DNA from: Cryobacterium sp. GrIS_2_6
GTDB lineage: Bacteria > Actinomycetota > Actinomycetes > Actinomycetales > Microbacteriaceae
DNA length: 64,000 nt
Reading direction: 5' to 3'
NCBI RefSeq assembly: GCF_035984545.1
Contig: NZ_JAXCHP010000001.1
Location: 62,001-126,000 of the forward strand
Position numbers and translations under genes: made by a program. A model generated the notes under the pieces. The model was not told where the DNA came from, ran no database searches, and saw nothing but the letters and a program-made list of their open reading frames with translations. Shown here piece after piece: positions 16,210 to 26,385 of the stretch (position 1 is its first letter; each line of letters starts with the position of its first letter).

Positions 16210-17232
16210 GTGCATCGTCCCCCCATTCGCGCGCTTGTCGCCGTCTCCGCCCTCGTCGTCCTGACGCTGACCGGCTGTTCCGCGCCCGCGCCCCAGTCAA
16301 CGGATGCCGCGGCGGGCGAATCCGCGGCCGCGTCGTTCCCCGTCACCGTCGAGAACGCCTTCGGGTCGACCGTGATCCCGAAGCAGCCGACCCGGGTCGT
16401 GACCTGGGGCTGGGGGAGCGCGGACGACGCGATAGCCCTCGGCGTCATTCCCGTCGCGATGCCGTTCCAGGCATATGCCGGTGACGCCACGGGCGTGCTG
16501 CCCTGGATCTCCGAGGCGCTCGCGACGAGCGGAACGCCGACGCCGACCGTGCTGCCCGACTCCACGGAGCCGCCGTACGAGGACATCGCCAAGGCCGCAC
16601 CCGACGTCATCCTCGCCGCATACTCGGGCATCACCGCCGAGCAGTACGCGCTGCTCAGCAAGATCGCCCCCGTGGTCGGCTACCCGGACCAGCCCTGGGC
16701 GACGGATTGGCGCGACCTCATCACGATCACCGGAACCGCTCTCGGCAAGTCCGCCGAAGCGACCACGCTTCTCGCGGGCATCGACGCGAAGATCGCCGCG
16801 GCCGCGGCTGCGCACCCCGAGTTCGCGGGCAAGTCCATCGCCCTCACGAGCGACAGCGGCGGAACGTTCTACGTCTACAAGAAGGAAGACCCCCGCGTCG
16901 CATTCACCCTCGACCTCGGCTTCGTGAACGCACCCGCCGTCGACGCCCTCGCGACCGACGAAGCGAGCTTCTACTACACACTCAGCCACGAACAGCTGGA
17001 CAAGATGACGAGTGACGTGCTCGTGAACTTCGGGACAACGCAGGAGGAATCGGATGCGTTCCTCTCCGCCGGGTACGCCCAGGCCATGCCGCAGGTGCAG
17101 CGTGGCTCCGTCGCCTCCCCGGTCGGCGCGGCATTCATCTCGTCCGTCTCACCGCCGACGGGTCTCTCGCTGACCTGGGGCCTCGACGACTACGTGACGA
17201 TGCTCTCGACCGCGGCCAAGGCCGCCGAATAA
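16210..17232 (+). CDS. Iron-siderophore ABC transporter substrate-binding lipoprotein
   Basis: A 340-residue protein with a signal peptide and lipobox (LTLTGC, Cys23). The type III periplasmic-binding-protein fold is shown by GSTVIPKQPTRVVTWGWGSADDAIALG, the connecting APDVILAAYSGITAEQY segment and the C-terminal lobe ending TWGLDDYVTML. It captures ferric siderophore outside the membrane and delivers it to the FecCD permeases. The GTG at 16210 is the only start giving a full signal peptide. It has its own iron box upstream. A palindromic element (17249-17305) begins 17 bp after the stop and may end the operon. Confidence 0.9.
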   Translation: MHRPPIRALVAVSALVVLTLTGCSAPAPQSTDAAAGESAAASFPVTVENAFGSTVIPKQPTRVVTWGWGSADDAIALGVIPVAMPFQAYAGDATGVLPWISEALATSGTPTPTVLPDSTEPPYEDIAKAAPDVILAAYSGITAEQYALLSKIAPVVGYPDQPWATDWRDLITITGTALGKSAEATTLLAGIDAKIAAAAAAHPEFAGKSIALTSDSGGTFYVYKKEDPRVAFTLDLGFVNAPAVDALATDEASFYYTLSHEQLDKMTSDVLVNFGTTQEESDAFLSAGYAQAMPQVQRGSVASPVGAAFISSVSPPTGLSLTWGLDDYVTMLSTAAKAAE

Positions 17233-17248
17233 CGCCCTTCGCCGGGGT

Positions 17249-17305
17249 TGAGTTGCGGACAAAGCACCTTCGTCGTCGCGATGAGGGTGCCTTGTCCGCA
17301 ACTCA
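17249..17305. repeat. Palindromic element, family A copy 1
   Basis: Perfect 14-bp arms TGAGTTGCGGACAA / TTGTCCGCAACTCA, 57 bp in total, 17 bp downstream of the iron-siderophore binding protein stop. Copy 2 at 50522-50578 is exactly the same length. Confidence 0.88.
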
Positions 17306-17442
17306 GTGGGGCGGTGGTGCGGGCACTGTCGTCGCACCCGGCGAAATCTGCCCGAAACACGCCAACGGCCATACTTGATCGAGACACGTCCCCCTCACGC
17401 TCGCTTTAGCTAGTCCAAAACGTGACCTGCGCACAGAATCCG

Positions 17443-17468
17443 CGTGAGCATCCTGTTATATGCTCACG
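17443..17468. promoter_or_regulatory. Inverted repeat, candidate operator of amino-acid ABC operon
   Basis: CGTGAGCAT / ATGCTCACG, perfect 9-bp arms with an 8-bp AT-rich spacer CCTGTTAT. The spacer overlaps a -10-like TGTTAT, as expected for a repressor site over a promoter; alternatively it forms an RNA hairpin in the leader. It lies 68 bp before the start of the binding-protein gene. Confidence 0.5.
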
Positions 17469-17536
17469 TCTGTCGCTTACCGTTTACGGACTCAATGACG
17501 AACCCCTGACACCGACAAACAAAGAAGGTTCCGCAT

Positions 17537-18433
17537 ATGCGCGCTCGATACCTAATCCCCGCGGTCGCCGCCGCGGCCGCCCTGATGCTCACCGGCTGCG
17601 TCGACAACTCGACGCCTACGACCGGCTCGACCAGCAGTGCCTCGGCCGCAACGATCACCAAGGACGACGCGGCCGCCGCACTCGTTCCCGCCAAGATCGC
17701 GTCCTCCGGCAAGCTCATCGTCGGCAGCGACCCGACCTACGCGCCGAACGAGTTCAAGGATGAAGCAGGCAAGCCCATCGGCTGGGGCATCGAGATCGCG
17801 AGCGCGGTCGCGACCAAGCTCGGGCTCACGGCCGAATTCCAGGTCGCCAAGTTCGACAACATCATCCCCTCCGTCGCGGGTGGCAAGGCCGACATGGGCG
17901 AGTCCTCGTTCACGGACACCGCCGAGCGCGAGCAGCAGGTCGACTTCGTCAACTACTACACCGCGGGCATCCAGTGGGCATCGGCCAAGGACAAGACCGT
18001 CGACCCGGACAACGCCTGCGGCTTGAAGGTCGCCGTGCAGGCGACCACTTATGAGGACACCGACGAGGTTCCCGCCAAGAGCGACGCCTGCGTCGCGGCG
18101 GGCAAACCGGCGATCGACAAGCTCAAGTTCGACACCCAGGATGCCGCGACGAACTCGGTCGTACTGGGCCAGGCCGACGCGCTCAGCGCCGACTCTCCCG
18201 TCACCCTCTACGCCATCGCCCAGACCAAGGGCAAGCTGCAGCTCGCGGGCAAGACCTTCGACGTCGCACCGTACGGATTGGTCGTCGCCAAGGGCTCTGA
18301 CCTGGCCAAGGCCGTCCAGGCCGCACTGCAGTCCATGGTCGACGACGGCAGCTACAAGGCCATCCTCGACACGTGGGGTGTCGCCGACGGCGGCATCGAC
18401 AAGATCACGATCAACGCAGCCGCGAACGGCTAA
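17537..18433 (+). CDS. Polar amino-acid ABC transporter substrate-binding lipoprotein
   Basis: A 298-residue lipoprotein (signal peptide, lipobox LMLTGC with Cys21). The SBP_bac_3 fold is indicated by KLIVGSDPTYAPNEF, GWGIEIASAVATKLG, ADMGESSFTDTAEREQQVDFVNYY and GLVVAKGSDLAKAVQAAL. It binds a polar or charged amino acid at the cell surface; the specificity is not readable. It is followed after 3 bp by the permease and then the ATPase, a complete glutamine/glutamate-type importer. Good ribosome binding site (AAGAAGG). A candidate operator lies upstream. Confidence 0.9.
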   Translation: MRARYLIPAVAAAAALMLTGCVDNSTPTTGSTSSASAATITKDDAAAALVPAKIASSGKLIVGSDPTYAPNEFKDEAGKPIGWGIEIASAVATKLGLTAEFQVAKFDNIIPSVAGGKADMGESSFTDTAEREQQVDFVNYYTAGIQWASAKDKTVDPDNACGLKVAVQATTYEDTDEVPAKSDACVAAGKPAIDKLKFDTQDAATNSVVLGQADALSADSPVTLYAIAQTKGKLQLAGKTFDVAPYGLVVAKGSDLAKAVQAALQSMVDDGSYKAILDTWGVADGGIDKITINAAANG

Positions 18434-18436
18434 CCG

Positions 18437-19474
18437 ATGAGCACGCCGAATCTGAACGGCCGGGGGGCGGGGCCCGCCTCGTCCCCGGCCGATCCGGCCA
18501 CCCCGGCCGCGTCGGTTCCCATCAAAGCCATCCGGCTGCGTCACCCCTGGCGGATGGTCTTCGCGATCATCCTGATCGTGGTGTTCGCCCTGGCCATCGT
18601 CGACGCGGCCTTCCGCCCCGCGTACGACTGGCCGACGGTCGCGAAGTACCTGTTCGACCGGCGCATTTCCCAGGCCGCGCTCGTGACCCTCGAACTCACC
18701 GTCTACTCGATGGTGATCGCGATCGTCCTCGGCGTGATCCTCGCGGTGATGCGGCTGTCGCCCAACCCGGTCGTGAAGAGCCTCGCGTGGTTCTATCTCT
18801 GGGTCTTCCGCGGCACACCGGTCTACGTCCAGCTGACCATCTGGGGCCTGATCTCGCTGATCTATTCGAGCATCGACATCGGCATCCCGTTCATGCACCC
18901 GTGGGTGTCGTTCGAGACGAACGCCGCGCTCAGCACGTTCGCCCTCGCGGTGATCGGCCTCTCGCTCAACGAGGCCGCGTACATGGCCGAGATCGTCCGT
19001 GCCGGGCTCCTCGCCGTTGATCGTGGCCAGGAAGAGGCCGCGACCGCGCTCGGGATGAGTTGGTCGCAGACAATGACCCGGGTCATCCTGCCGCAGTCGA
19101 TGCGGGTGATCATCCCGCCGACCGGCAACGAGGTCATCTCGATGCTCAAAACGACTTCGCTCGTCACGGCGGTGCCGTTCAGCTTCGACCTGTTCGCCCG
19201 CTCCCGTGATATCTCCGCCGAGACGTTCAACCCGATCCCGCTGCTCATCGTCGCGTCGATCTGGTACCTGTTCTTCACCTCGATCCTGATGGTGGGCCAG
19301 TACTTCCTCGAGAAGCGTTTCGCGCGCGGCATCGGCGACCGTCAGCCGGACAAGAAGGGCGGCGGCCAGAACCCCGACCCGATCACGGGCGTCACGATCG
19401 TGCCCGGCTCCGAGCAGGCGCCGGCGACCCGCATCGGACGAGAACCCGAAACCGGCCGGGGAGGCCCGTCATGA
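18437..19474 (+). CDS. Polar amino-acid ABC transporter permease
   Basis: A 345-residue membrane protein. Five to six helices follow a Gly/Pro/Ala-rich cytoplasmic N-terminus. The HisM/GlnP-type segment [15 protein letters not shown] and the EAA loop [28 protein letters not shown] identify the amino-acid family. The C-terminal about 50 residues are hydrophilic. Only one permease gene is present, so the channel is likely a homodimer. ATG 18437 is 3 bp after the binding-protein stop, and its stop overlaps the ATPase start (ATGA). Confidence 0.92.
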   Translation: MSTPNLNGRGAGPASSPADPATPAASVPIKAIRLRHPWRMVFAIILIVVFALAIVDAAFRPAYDWPTVAKYLFDRRISQAALVTLELTVYSMVIAIVLGVILAVMRLSPNPVVKSLAWFYLWVFRGTPVYVQLTIWGLISLIYSSIDIGIPFMHPWVSFETNAALSTFALAVIGLSLNEAAYMAEIVRAGLLAVDRGQEEAATALGMSWSQTMTRVILPQSMRVIIPPTGNEVISMLKTTSLVTAVPFSFDLFARSRDISAETFNPIPLLIVASIWYLFFTSILMVGQYFLEKRFARGIGDRQPDKKGGGQNPDPITGVTIVPGSEQAPATRIGREPETGRGGPS

Positions 19475-20277
19475 GCGACCTGACCACGCCGAACGCGGCA
19501 TCCGTTGCCCGTGGTTACGTGCCGATGGTGCTCGCAGAGCAGGTCTCGAAGAGCTTCGGCTCGCACGAGGTGCTCAAGAGCATCTCCCTCGAGGTCAAAC
19601 GCGGCGAGGTGATGTGCCTCGTCGGGCCGAGCGGGTCGGGCAAGTCCACGTTCCTGCGCTGCATCAACCACCTCGAGGTGCTCTCCGCCGGGCGGCTGAG
19701 TGTCGACGGCGAGCTGATCGGCTACCGCGAGACCGGTGGCAAGCTCTACGAGATGGCGCCCAAGGAAGCGGCGAAGCAGCGCAGGGATATCGGCATGGTG
19801 TTCCAGCGCTTCAACCTGTTCCCGCACATGACCGCACTTCAGAACGTGATGGAGGCGCCGCTGCGGGTGAAGGGGCTGCCCAAGGCGCAGGCCGAGCGCA
19901 CCGCGCGCGACCTGCTCGCGCGGGTCGGCCTGGCGGAACGCGCGGACTATTACCCCGCGCACCTCTCCGGCGGCCAGCAGCAGCGGGTCGCGATCGCCCG
20001 TGCGCTCGCGATGGAGCCCAAGCTGATGCTCTTCGACGAGCCGACGAGCGCGCTGGACCCCGAACTCGTCGGCGAGGTGCTCGACGTGATGAAGGGCCTC
20101 GCCAAGGAGGGCATGACGATGATCGTGGTCACCCACGAGATGGGCTTCGCCCGCGAGGTCGGTGACTCGCTCGTGTTCATGGACGGTGGGGTCGTCGTCG
20201 AGTCCGGAGACCCCGAGCTCGTGCTGAGCAACCCGCAGCACCGCCGCACCCAGGCGTTCCTCTCGAAGGTGCTCTAG
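19471..20277 (+). CDS. Polar amino-acid ABC transporter ATP-binding protein (GlnQ-like)
   Basis: A 268-residue ATPase with Walker [10 protein letters not shown] (residues 49-57), Q-loop [12 protein letters not shown], signature LSGGQQQRV, Walker [15 protein letters not shown] and switch His in [12 protein letters not shown]. This matches GlnQ/HisP. A short insertion ([20 protein letters not shown]) before the Q-loop is common in actinobacterial members. It is the last gene of the operon and is followed by a strong hairpin (20281-20314). Confidence 0.93.
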   Translation: MSDLTTPNAASVARGYVPMVLAEQVSKSFGSHEVLKSISLEVKRGEVMCLVGPSGSGKSTFLRCINHLEVLSAGRLSVDGELIGYRETGGKLYEMAPKEAAKQRRDIGMVFQRFNLFPHMTALQNVMEAPLRVKGLPKAQAERTARDLLARVGLAERADYYPAHLSGGQQQRVAIARALAMEPKLMLFDEPTSALDPELVGEVLDVMKGLAKEGMTMIVVTHEMGFAREVGDSLVFMDGGVVVESGDPELVLSNPQHRRTQAFLSKVL

Positions 20278-20280
20278 CCG

Positions 20281-20314
20281 CCAGCTGACCCCGGCGGATG
20301 TCGGGGTCAGCTGG
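20281..20314. terminator. Bidirectional hairpin between convergent genes
   Basis: Perfect 13-bp stem CCAGCTGACCCCG / CGGGGTCAGCTGG with an 8-nt loop, starting 3 bp after the ATPase stop and overlapping the HrpA stop codon (20307-20309). It probably terminates both transcripts. Confidence 0.8.
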
Positions 20315-23300
20315 TCAGGACCTTGTGGATCCGCTGCAGCGACACCGACTCCGCGGCCTTGAGCTCCTGGGCGAACAGGCTGATCCGCAGCTCCTCGATC
20401 ATCCAGCGTGCACGCACGAGGTTCGCCGCCATGCCGGGGGCCAGCGGAATCCGGCCGCCGGCAGCTTCGTAGCGGGCCGTGGCTGACTGGCTTTCGTTCA
20501 TCCAGACCCGGTCGCGGCTGGGGTTGTCGCCGAGTTTCACGATCCGTGAACTGATGCCGCCGAGGTAGCGCGGCAGGTGGCGCAGCTGGGCGAGACCCGT
20601 CGCGCTCACGAAGCCGGGGTAGATCAGTCCGGCCAGCTGGGCACGGGCATCCGTCAGCGCGGGCAGCAGCGCCATGCTCGTCGACGCCTTGAGCGCCTTG
20701 TCGGCGGCCCGGGAGGCGGTGAGGATGCGCGCAACGAGTCCCACGGTCTCGAACATCGAGTCCATCAGCACCCCGGACACGCGGTCCCGGATCGAGTCGA
20801 ACTCGGCCTTCATGAAAACCTGGCCGCTCGGGTTCACCCGGAACAGCACCTCATCGACGCAGGCCGCGAGGCAGTCGTCGAAGAGGGCCTGCGTGGTGCG
20901 GTACGGGCTCGTGGCGAGGCTGAGCTTCTCCGCCCCGGTCAGGTGCTGCTGCACGTAGGCGACCGGAGACGGCGTCGCGAGCAGCAGCAGCCGGCGCACC
21001 CCGCCCGGCAGCGTGCTCGCCTGCTCGGCGGCGGTGCTCATCATCCGGATCGCGACGCTCGTGCCCTCGTCGACGAGAGTCGGGTAGCCGCGAATGGTGT
21101 TGTCGCCCTGCTTGGTGTCGATGAACCGGGGGAGTTCCGCGAAATCCCAGGTCGTGAGGCCGCCGCGCTCGATCGCGTTCACGGGCGTTGCAGCGGATGC
21201 CGCCGCGACGCTTTCGCGCGCCCGGGAACCGAGCCTGCGCTGCAGCTCGCCGAGGTCCTTTCCGGAGGCCATCGCCTGCCCGCGGTCGTCGACGACGCGG
21301 AACGTCATCCGGAGGTGAGCGGGTATGCGCCCGAGCTCGAAGTCGTTCGCGTTCACCGGCACGTAGGTGAGCCGCTGGATCAGGCCCGCGAGGATCTCGG
21401 TGAACGGGGCGGCTTCGGGCTCGAAACCCGCCCCGGTGCCCGCGCCGAGCCGGGCGCCGATGCTCGTGCCGCCCATGCCGCTCGTGCCCTTCGCCGTGCG
21501 GGCCTCGCCGGGCGCAGGCGGCAGCTCGGTGAGCAGGCGCGCCGCCCAGTCGGCGGCGGGCACGACGTTGCGACGGATGCTCTTCGGCAGTGACTTGATC
21601 AGCGCGGTCACGAGGTCGGCGCGGAGGCCCGGCACCTGCCAGTCGAAGCCGGCGGGGGAGAGCCGGGCCAGGAGGGCGAGCGGGATCAGGGCGGCGACAC
21701 CATCGTCATCCGCCCCCGGCTCGAACCGGTAGCTCAGGTGGAAACGCTGGTCGCCCTGGTGCCAGGTGGGCGGGAAGACGGCCTCGTCGATCTCCGGGGT
21801 CGCCTCGTCGGGAACGAGCGCCTCAGCGGTCATCGTGAGCAGTTCGGGGGTCTCGGCGCGCGCCTTGCGCCACCAGGTCTCGAAGGTGCGCGTCGAGCAG
21901 ACCTCCGCCGGGATGCGGCGCTGGTAGAACTCGAAGACGGCTTCGTCGTCGAAGAGGATGTCGCGGCGCCGGGTGCGCTCCTCGAGCTCGGCGAGTTCCT
22001 TCCGCAGCTTCGTGTTGGCCCTGTCGAAGGCGGTGACGCGCTGGTCGACCCGGTCGAGGTCCCACTCACCGTCGACGAGGGCGTGCCGGATGAAGAGCTC
22101 GCGGGCGTAGGCCGGGTCGACCCGGGAGAACTGGATGCGGCGGCGCGGCACGATCGGCACCCCGTAGAGGGTGACCCGCTCGTAGGCGACGACGGAGCCC
22201 TGCTTCTTCTCCCAGTGCGGTTCGGAGAAGCTGCGCTTGCAGAGGTCCCCGGCGAGCGGTTCGGCCCAGGCCGGGTCGACGACGGCGTTCATCCGGGCGA
22301 AGAGCCGGCTGGTCTCCACGAGTTCCGCGCTCATCACGGCGGTCGGCTGCTTCTTCGCGAGCGCAGAGCCGGGGAAGATCACGAAGCGCTGCTGGCGGGC
22401 GCCGATGTAGTCCTTCTTCGCGACGTCCTTGAGACCGATGTGCGAGAGCAGCCCGGCGAGCAGGGACCGGTGGATGCCGTCGGGGTTCACGGCCGCGTCG
22501 CCGCCGGCTTTGGAATCAAACACAGCCAGGCCGAGCGGCTTGGCGAGCTGGCGAAGCTGCTTGTAGACGTCCTGCCACTCGCGCACCCGCAGGTAGTTCA
22601 GGAACTCGTTCTTGCAGAGCCTGCGGAAGGCGCTCGAGCCGAGCTCCTTCTGCTTGAGCTCGAGGTAGTTCCAGAGGTTCAGCAGGCCGAGGAAGTCGCT
22701 CGTCGGGTCCGCGAACCGCGCGTGCTGCTGGTCGGCCTGCGCGCGGCGCTCGAGCGGTCGTTCCCGCGGGTCCTGGATGGTGAGGCCGGCGACGATCGCC
22801 ATCACCTCACGGCTGGTGCCCTGGGTCTTGGACTCGATGACCATCCGGCCGAAGCGGGGGTCGATCGGGAGTTTCGCGAGCTGTTGCCCGATCCGGGTGA
22901 GCTTGGAGACCCCGCCGCTCGCGTTGCTCACACCACTTCCCGGCGCGACGGCGCCGAGCTCGGCCAGCAGGTCGAGGCCGTCCTTGATCCCGCGGGAATC
23001 CGGCGGGGTGAGGAACGGGAAGGCGGCGATGTCGCCGAGGCCGAGCGAGATCATCTGCAGGATCACGGCGGCGAGGTTGGTGCGCAGCACCTCGGGCTCG
23101 GTGAATTCCGGGCGGCGACCGAAGTCCTCCTCTGAATACAGCCGGATCGCGATGCCGTCGCTCGTGCGCCCGCTGCGCCCGGAGCGCTGGTTCGCGGAGG
23201 CCTGGCTGATCGCCTCGATCGGCAGCCGCTGCACCTTCGAGCGCACGCTGTACCGGCTGATCCTGGCGGTTCCGGCGTCGATGACGTAACGGATGCCCGG

Positions 23301-24254
23301 GACGGTCAGGCTGGTCTCGGCGACGTTCGTCGCGAGCACGATTCGGCGCCGAACCCCGGCGACGGTCGAGGGCTGGAAGACCTTGTGCTGGTCGGCGGAG
23401 GAGAGGCGGCCGTAGAGCGGCAGCACCTCGGTCGGGCTCGTGCGGTCGCCACTCGCGAACTTGCCCTGCAGGGCATCCGCTGCATCGCGGATCTCGGTCT
23501 CTCCGCTCAGGAAGACGAGCACGTCACCGTTCGACTCGCGCTCGAGTTCGTCGAGCGCCGCCGAGATGCCCTCGATGTAGTCGCGGTCCACCGGCGGCGT
23601 CGCCGAGGCCTGATCCTCGTCGTCGTCATCGGCCATCGCCTCGGCGACGAGCGGGCGGTAGCGGATCTCGACCGGGTAGGTGCGGCCCGAGACCTCGATG
23701 ATCGGGGCCGGGGTGCCGTCGGCGGCCGCGAAGTGCTCGGCGAAACTCTGCGGGTCGATCGTCGCCGACGTGATGATGACCTTGAGGTCGGGGCGCTGCG
23801 GCAGCAGCTGCCTCAGGTAGCCGAGCAGGAAGTCGATGTTGAGGCTGCGCTCGTGGGCCTCGTCGATGATGATTGTGTCGTATTTGCGCAGCATCCGGTC
23901 GCGGTGCATCTCATTCAGCAGGATGCCGTCGGTCATGAGCTTGATCCTGGTGTCCGGACCGACCTGGTCGGTGAACCGCACCTGGTAACCGACGACCTGG
24001 CCGACCTCCTGGCCGAGTTCCTCGGCGATGCGCTCGGCGATCGTGCGGGCGGCGAGCCGCCGCGGCTGGGTGTGGCCGATGCTCGTGCGCCCGAGTTCGA
24101 GGCAGATCTTCGGGATCTGGGTGGTCTTGCCCGAGCCGGTCGCGCCCGCGATGATGACGACCTGGTTGTCGCGGATGGCGCGCGCGATATCCTCGCGGCG
24201 TTGGCTGACGGGGAGTTCGGGCGGGAAGGTGATAACAAGGGGAATCATGAGCAT
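20307..24254 (-). CDS. hrpA: ATP-dependent RNA helicase HrpA
   Basis: A 1315-residue DEAH-box helicase. Walker A GATGSGKTT at residues 36-44, DEAH at 130-133, SAT at 162-164, and motif VI QRSGRSGRTSDG. The helicase-associated and OB domains follow, then a long C-terminal DUF3418 region (ends LQRIHKVLTS), giving the full HrpA length of about 1300. In E. coli HrpA acts on mRNA and stalled ribosomes; the role here is by homology. ATG 24254 is used, with Met at residue 3 as an equally good alternative. The N-terminal hydrophilic extension of E. coli HrpA is shorter here. Low-complexity Gly/Ala/Thr residues interrupt the C-terminal part. Confidence 0.95.
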   Translation of the reverse strand: MLMIPLVITFPPELPVSQRREDIARAIRDNQVVIIAGATGSGKTTQIPKICLELGRTSIGHTQPRRLAARTIAERIAEELGQEVGQVVGYQVRFTDQVGPDTRIKLMTDGILLNEMHRDRMLRKYDTIIIDEAHERSLNIDFLLGYLRQLLPQRPDLKVIITSATIDPQSFAEHFAAADGTPAPIIEVSGRTYPVEIRYRPLVAEAMADDDDEDQASATPPVDRDYIEGISAALDELERESNGDVLVFLSGETEIRDAADALQGKFASGDRTSPTEVLPLYGRLSSADQHKVFQPSTVAGVRRRIVLATNVAETSLTVPGIRYVIDAGTARISRYSVRSKVQRLPIEAISQASANQRSGRSGRTSDGIAIRLYSEEDFGRRPEFTEPEVLRTNLAAVILQMISLGLGDIAAFPFLTPPDSRGIKDGLDLLAELGAVAPGSGVSNASGGVSKLTRIGQQLAKLPIDPRFGRMVIESKTQGTSREVMAIVAGLTIQDPRERPLERRAQADQQHARFADPTSDFLGLLNLWNYLELKQKELGSSAFRRLCKNEFLNYLRVREWQDVYKQLRQLAKPLGLAVFDSKAGGDAAVNPDGIHRSLLAGLLSHIGLKDVAKKDYIGARQQRFVIFPGSALAKKQPTAVMSAELVETSRLFARMNAVVDPAWAEPLAGDLCKRSFSEPHWEKKQGSVVAYERVTLYGVPIVPRRRIQFSRVDPAYARELFIRHALVDGEWDLDRVDQRVTAFDRANTKLRKELAELEERTRRRDILFDDEAVFEFYQRRIPAEVCSTRTFETWWRKARAETPELLTMTAEALVPDEATPEIDEAVFPPTWHQGDQRFHLSYRFEPGADDDGVAALIPLALLARLSPAGFDWQVPGLRADLVTALIKSLPKSIRRNVVPAADWAARLLTELPPAPGEARTAKGTSGMGGTSIGARLGAGTGAGFEPEAAPFTEILAGLIQRLTYVPVNANDFELGRIPAHLRMTFRVVDDRGQAMASGKDLGELQRRLGSRARESVAAASAATPVNAIERGGLTTWDFAELPRFIDTKQGDNTIRGYPTLVDEGTSVAIRMMSTAAEQASTLPGGVRRLLLLATPSPVAYVQQHLTGAEKLSLATSPYRTTQALFDDCLAACVDEVLFRVNPSGQVFMKAEFDSIRDRVSGVLMDSMFETVGLVARILTASRAADKALKASTSMALLPALTDARAQLAGLIYPGFVSATGLAQLRHLPRYLGGISSRIVKLGDNPSRDRVWMNESQSATARYEAAGGRIPLAPGMAANLVRARWMIEELRISLFAQELKAAESVSLQRIHKVLTS

Positions 24255-24340
24255 TCCATCGTAAGACTTCCGGGTACCCCGTGCGCGCGGGCGAGTCCTC
24301 CCGGCCTGGCGCTTTAACCGGAGACTGTTACGCTCAAACT

Positions 24341-25102
24341 ATGGTAAACGGACAGGGAATCGGCGACCGGCACGCGGCCCTCGCCTCGGATGCGCGCCGC
24401 CGTGTGCTCGAGTTGATCGCGGGAGCCCGCGAGCCCGTCGACGCCGCCGCCGTCGCCGCGAGCATCGGCCTGCACGTGACGACCGCGCGCTTCCATCTCG
24501 ACCAGCTCGAGGGCGCCGGGCTGATCCGCCGCGCCGTCGACCGGACCGGGATCCGCGGGCGTCCGCGCATCCTTTTCACCGTGAATCCCGCCGTGCGCGA
24601 GGACGGTGTGCAGCGGCTGCTCGGCCATGCCCTCGTCGGCGCCCTCGCCGAGGACGACGACGGCGGCCGGGCCCGTGCGATCCGCGCCGGCGAGCGTTGG
24701 TCGGCCGCCTTCGACGCCGAGGCGCGCGAGAGCGAACCGGGCACCGGGGCGGCCGGGGGAGCGAGCGACGTCGGGCCGCTCGTGCACATCCTCGACGGCC
24801 TCGGCTTCGACCCGATCGCGCAATCGCCTGAGGCGTCACCCGGCCAGCCGGCGTCGCCGAGCGAGACGGATGCCCGCGACGGAATGGTCGTCGAGCTCCG
24901 GGCCTGCCCCTTCCGCGACGAAGCCAGGCACACGCCTGCGGTGGTGTGCTCGCTGCACCTCGGCCTGATCCGGGGCATCGCCCGCTCCGGCGGGCACGAC
25001 CCGGACGACGTGGAGCTGCGCCCCTTCGTCCTCCCCGAGCTGTGCGAGGTGCGCCTCCGCGGTGACTGGGTGCCTGTCGACAGGTCTCCCTCGCAGGAAT
25101 GA
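24341..25102 (+). CDS. Winged-HTH regulator with conserved cysteines (SufR/ArsR-like)
   Basis: A 253-residue protein. Residues about 10-80 form an ArsR/MarR-like winged helix (LIAGAREPVDAAAVAASIGLHVTTARFHLDQLEGAGLIRRA). The C-terminal domain ends with cysteines in RACPFRDEAR, PAVVCSLHLG and LPELCEVRL, a layout reminiscent of SufR-type regulators that hold an iron-sulfur cluster. Sensing of NO, oxygen or iron-sulfur status is therefore plausible but unproven. ATG 24341 starts MVNGQGIGDRHAALASDARRR; upstream codons overlap the region before HrpA. A DUF2249 gene follows 70 bp downstream, a pairing that supports a redox or nitrogen-oxide role. Confidence 0.78.
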   Translation: MVNGQGIGDRHAALASDARRRVLELIAGAREPVDAAAVAASIGLHVTTARFHLDQLEGAGLIRRAVDRTGIRGRPRILFTVNPAVREDGVQRLLGHALVGALAEDDDGGRARAIRAGERWSAAFDAEARESEPGTGAAGGASDVGPLVHILDGLGFDPIAQSPEASPGQPASPSETDARDGMVVELRACPFRDEARHTPAVVCSLHLGLIRGIARSGGHDPDDVELRPFVLPELCEVRLRGDWVPVDRSPSQE

Positions 25103-25172
25103 CGGTCGCAGCGAGGCTGTGAAGGTCGTCGCCCCGTTCGCAAATTAAAGCGGAATATATTAGGTTTAAATC

Positions 25173-25496
25173 ATGGTTGACATGATCCCCCTTCTTCCCG
25201 CATCCGCACCCCGGGCCGCGGCCCACGACGAGCCCGCCGGCCACACCTGCACCTGCGGGGAGGCCGAGGCCGCGGGGTACCCCGAACTGGACGCCCGGCA
25301 GTTGCCGCACGCGATCCGGCACGCCGCGATCTTCGGCGCGCTGGACGCTGTCCTCCCCGGCGGCGGCCTGGTCCTCGTTGCTCCCCACGACCCGTTGCCC
25401 CTCCTCGCCCAGCTCGAACAGCGTCACCCGGGCCGGTTCACGGTGAGCTATCTCTCCCGCGAGCCCGAGGCGTGGAAGCTCCAGCTCACCCGCTGA
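25173..25496 (+). CDS. DUF2249 domain protein
   Basis: A 107-residue protein with a Cys-containing N-terminus (HTCTCGEAEA) and the DUF2249 core ELDARQLPHAIRHAAIFGAL followed by GLVLVAPHDPLPLLAQLEQRHPG. DUF2249 proteins are SirA/TusA-like small domains found near denitrification and heme or hemerythrin genes; their biochemical role is unsettled. It is preceded by AT-rich promoter sequence (TATATT about 20 bp upstream of the ATG). It lies downstream of the cysteine-containing HTH regulator. Confidence 0.82.
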   Translation: MVDMIPLLPASAPRAAAHDEPAGHTCTCGEAEAAGYPELDARQLPHAIRHAAIFGALDAVLPGGGLVLVAPHDPLPLLAQLEQRHPGRFTVSYLSREPEAWKLQLTR

Positions 25497-25535
25497 AGCA
25501 CCGCAGGTCAGGTTCCGTCCGGTTCCGGCGTTTAG

Positions 25536-26378
<843 letters not shown>

Positions 26379-26385
26379 GCTCCGC

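Larger units (their letters stand above)
17233..17536. other. 304-bp intergenic region: palindrome then regulatory region of amino-acid transporter
   Basis: It contains the family A palindrome (17249-17305), then about 80 bp with no recognised signal. An AT-richer promoter-like zone with a 9-bp inverted repeat (17443-17468) follows, and last a good AAGAAGG ribosome binding site before ATG 17537. No gene is seen. Confidence 0.6.

Noticed and set aside
20577..24317. Several long plus-strand frames opposite HrpA
   Set aside because: They are antisense shadows of a clear 1315-residue helicase; Arg/Gly/Glu-rich with no domains.
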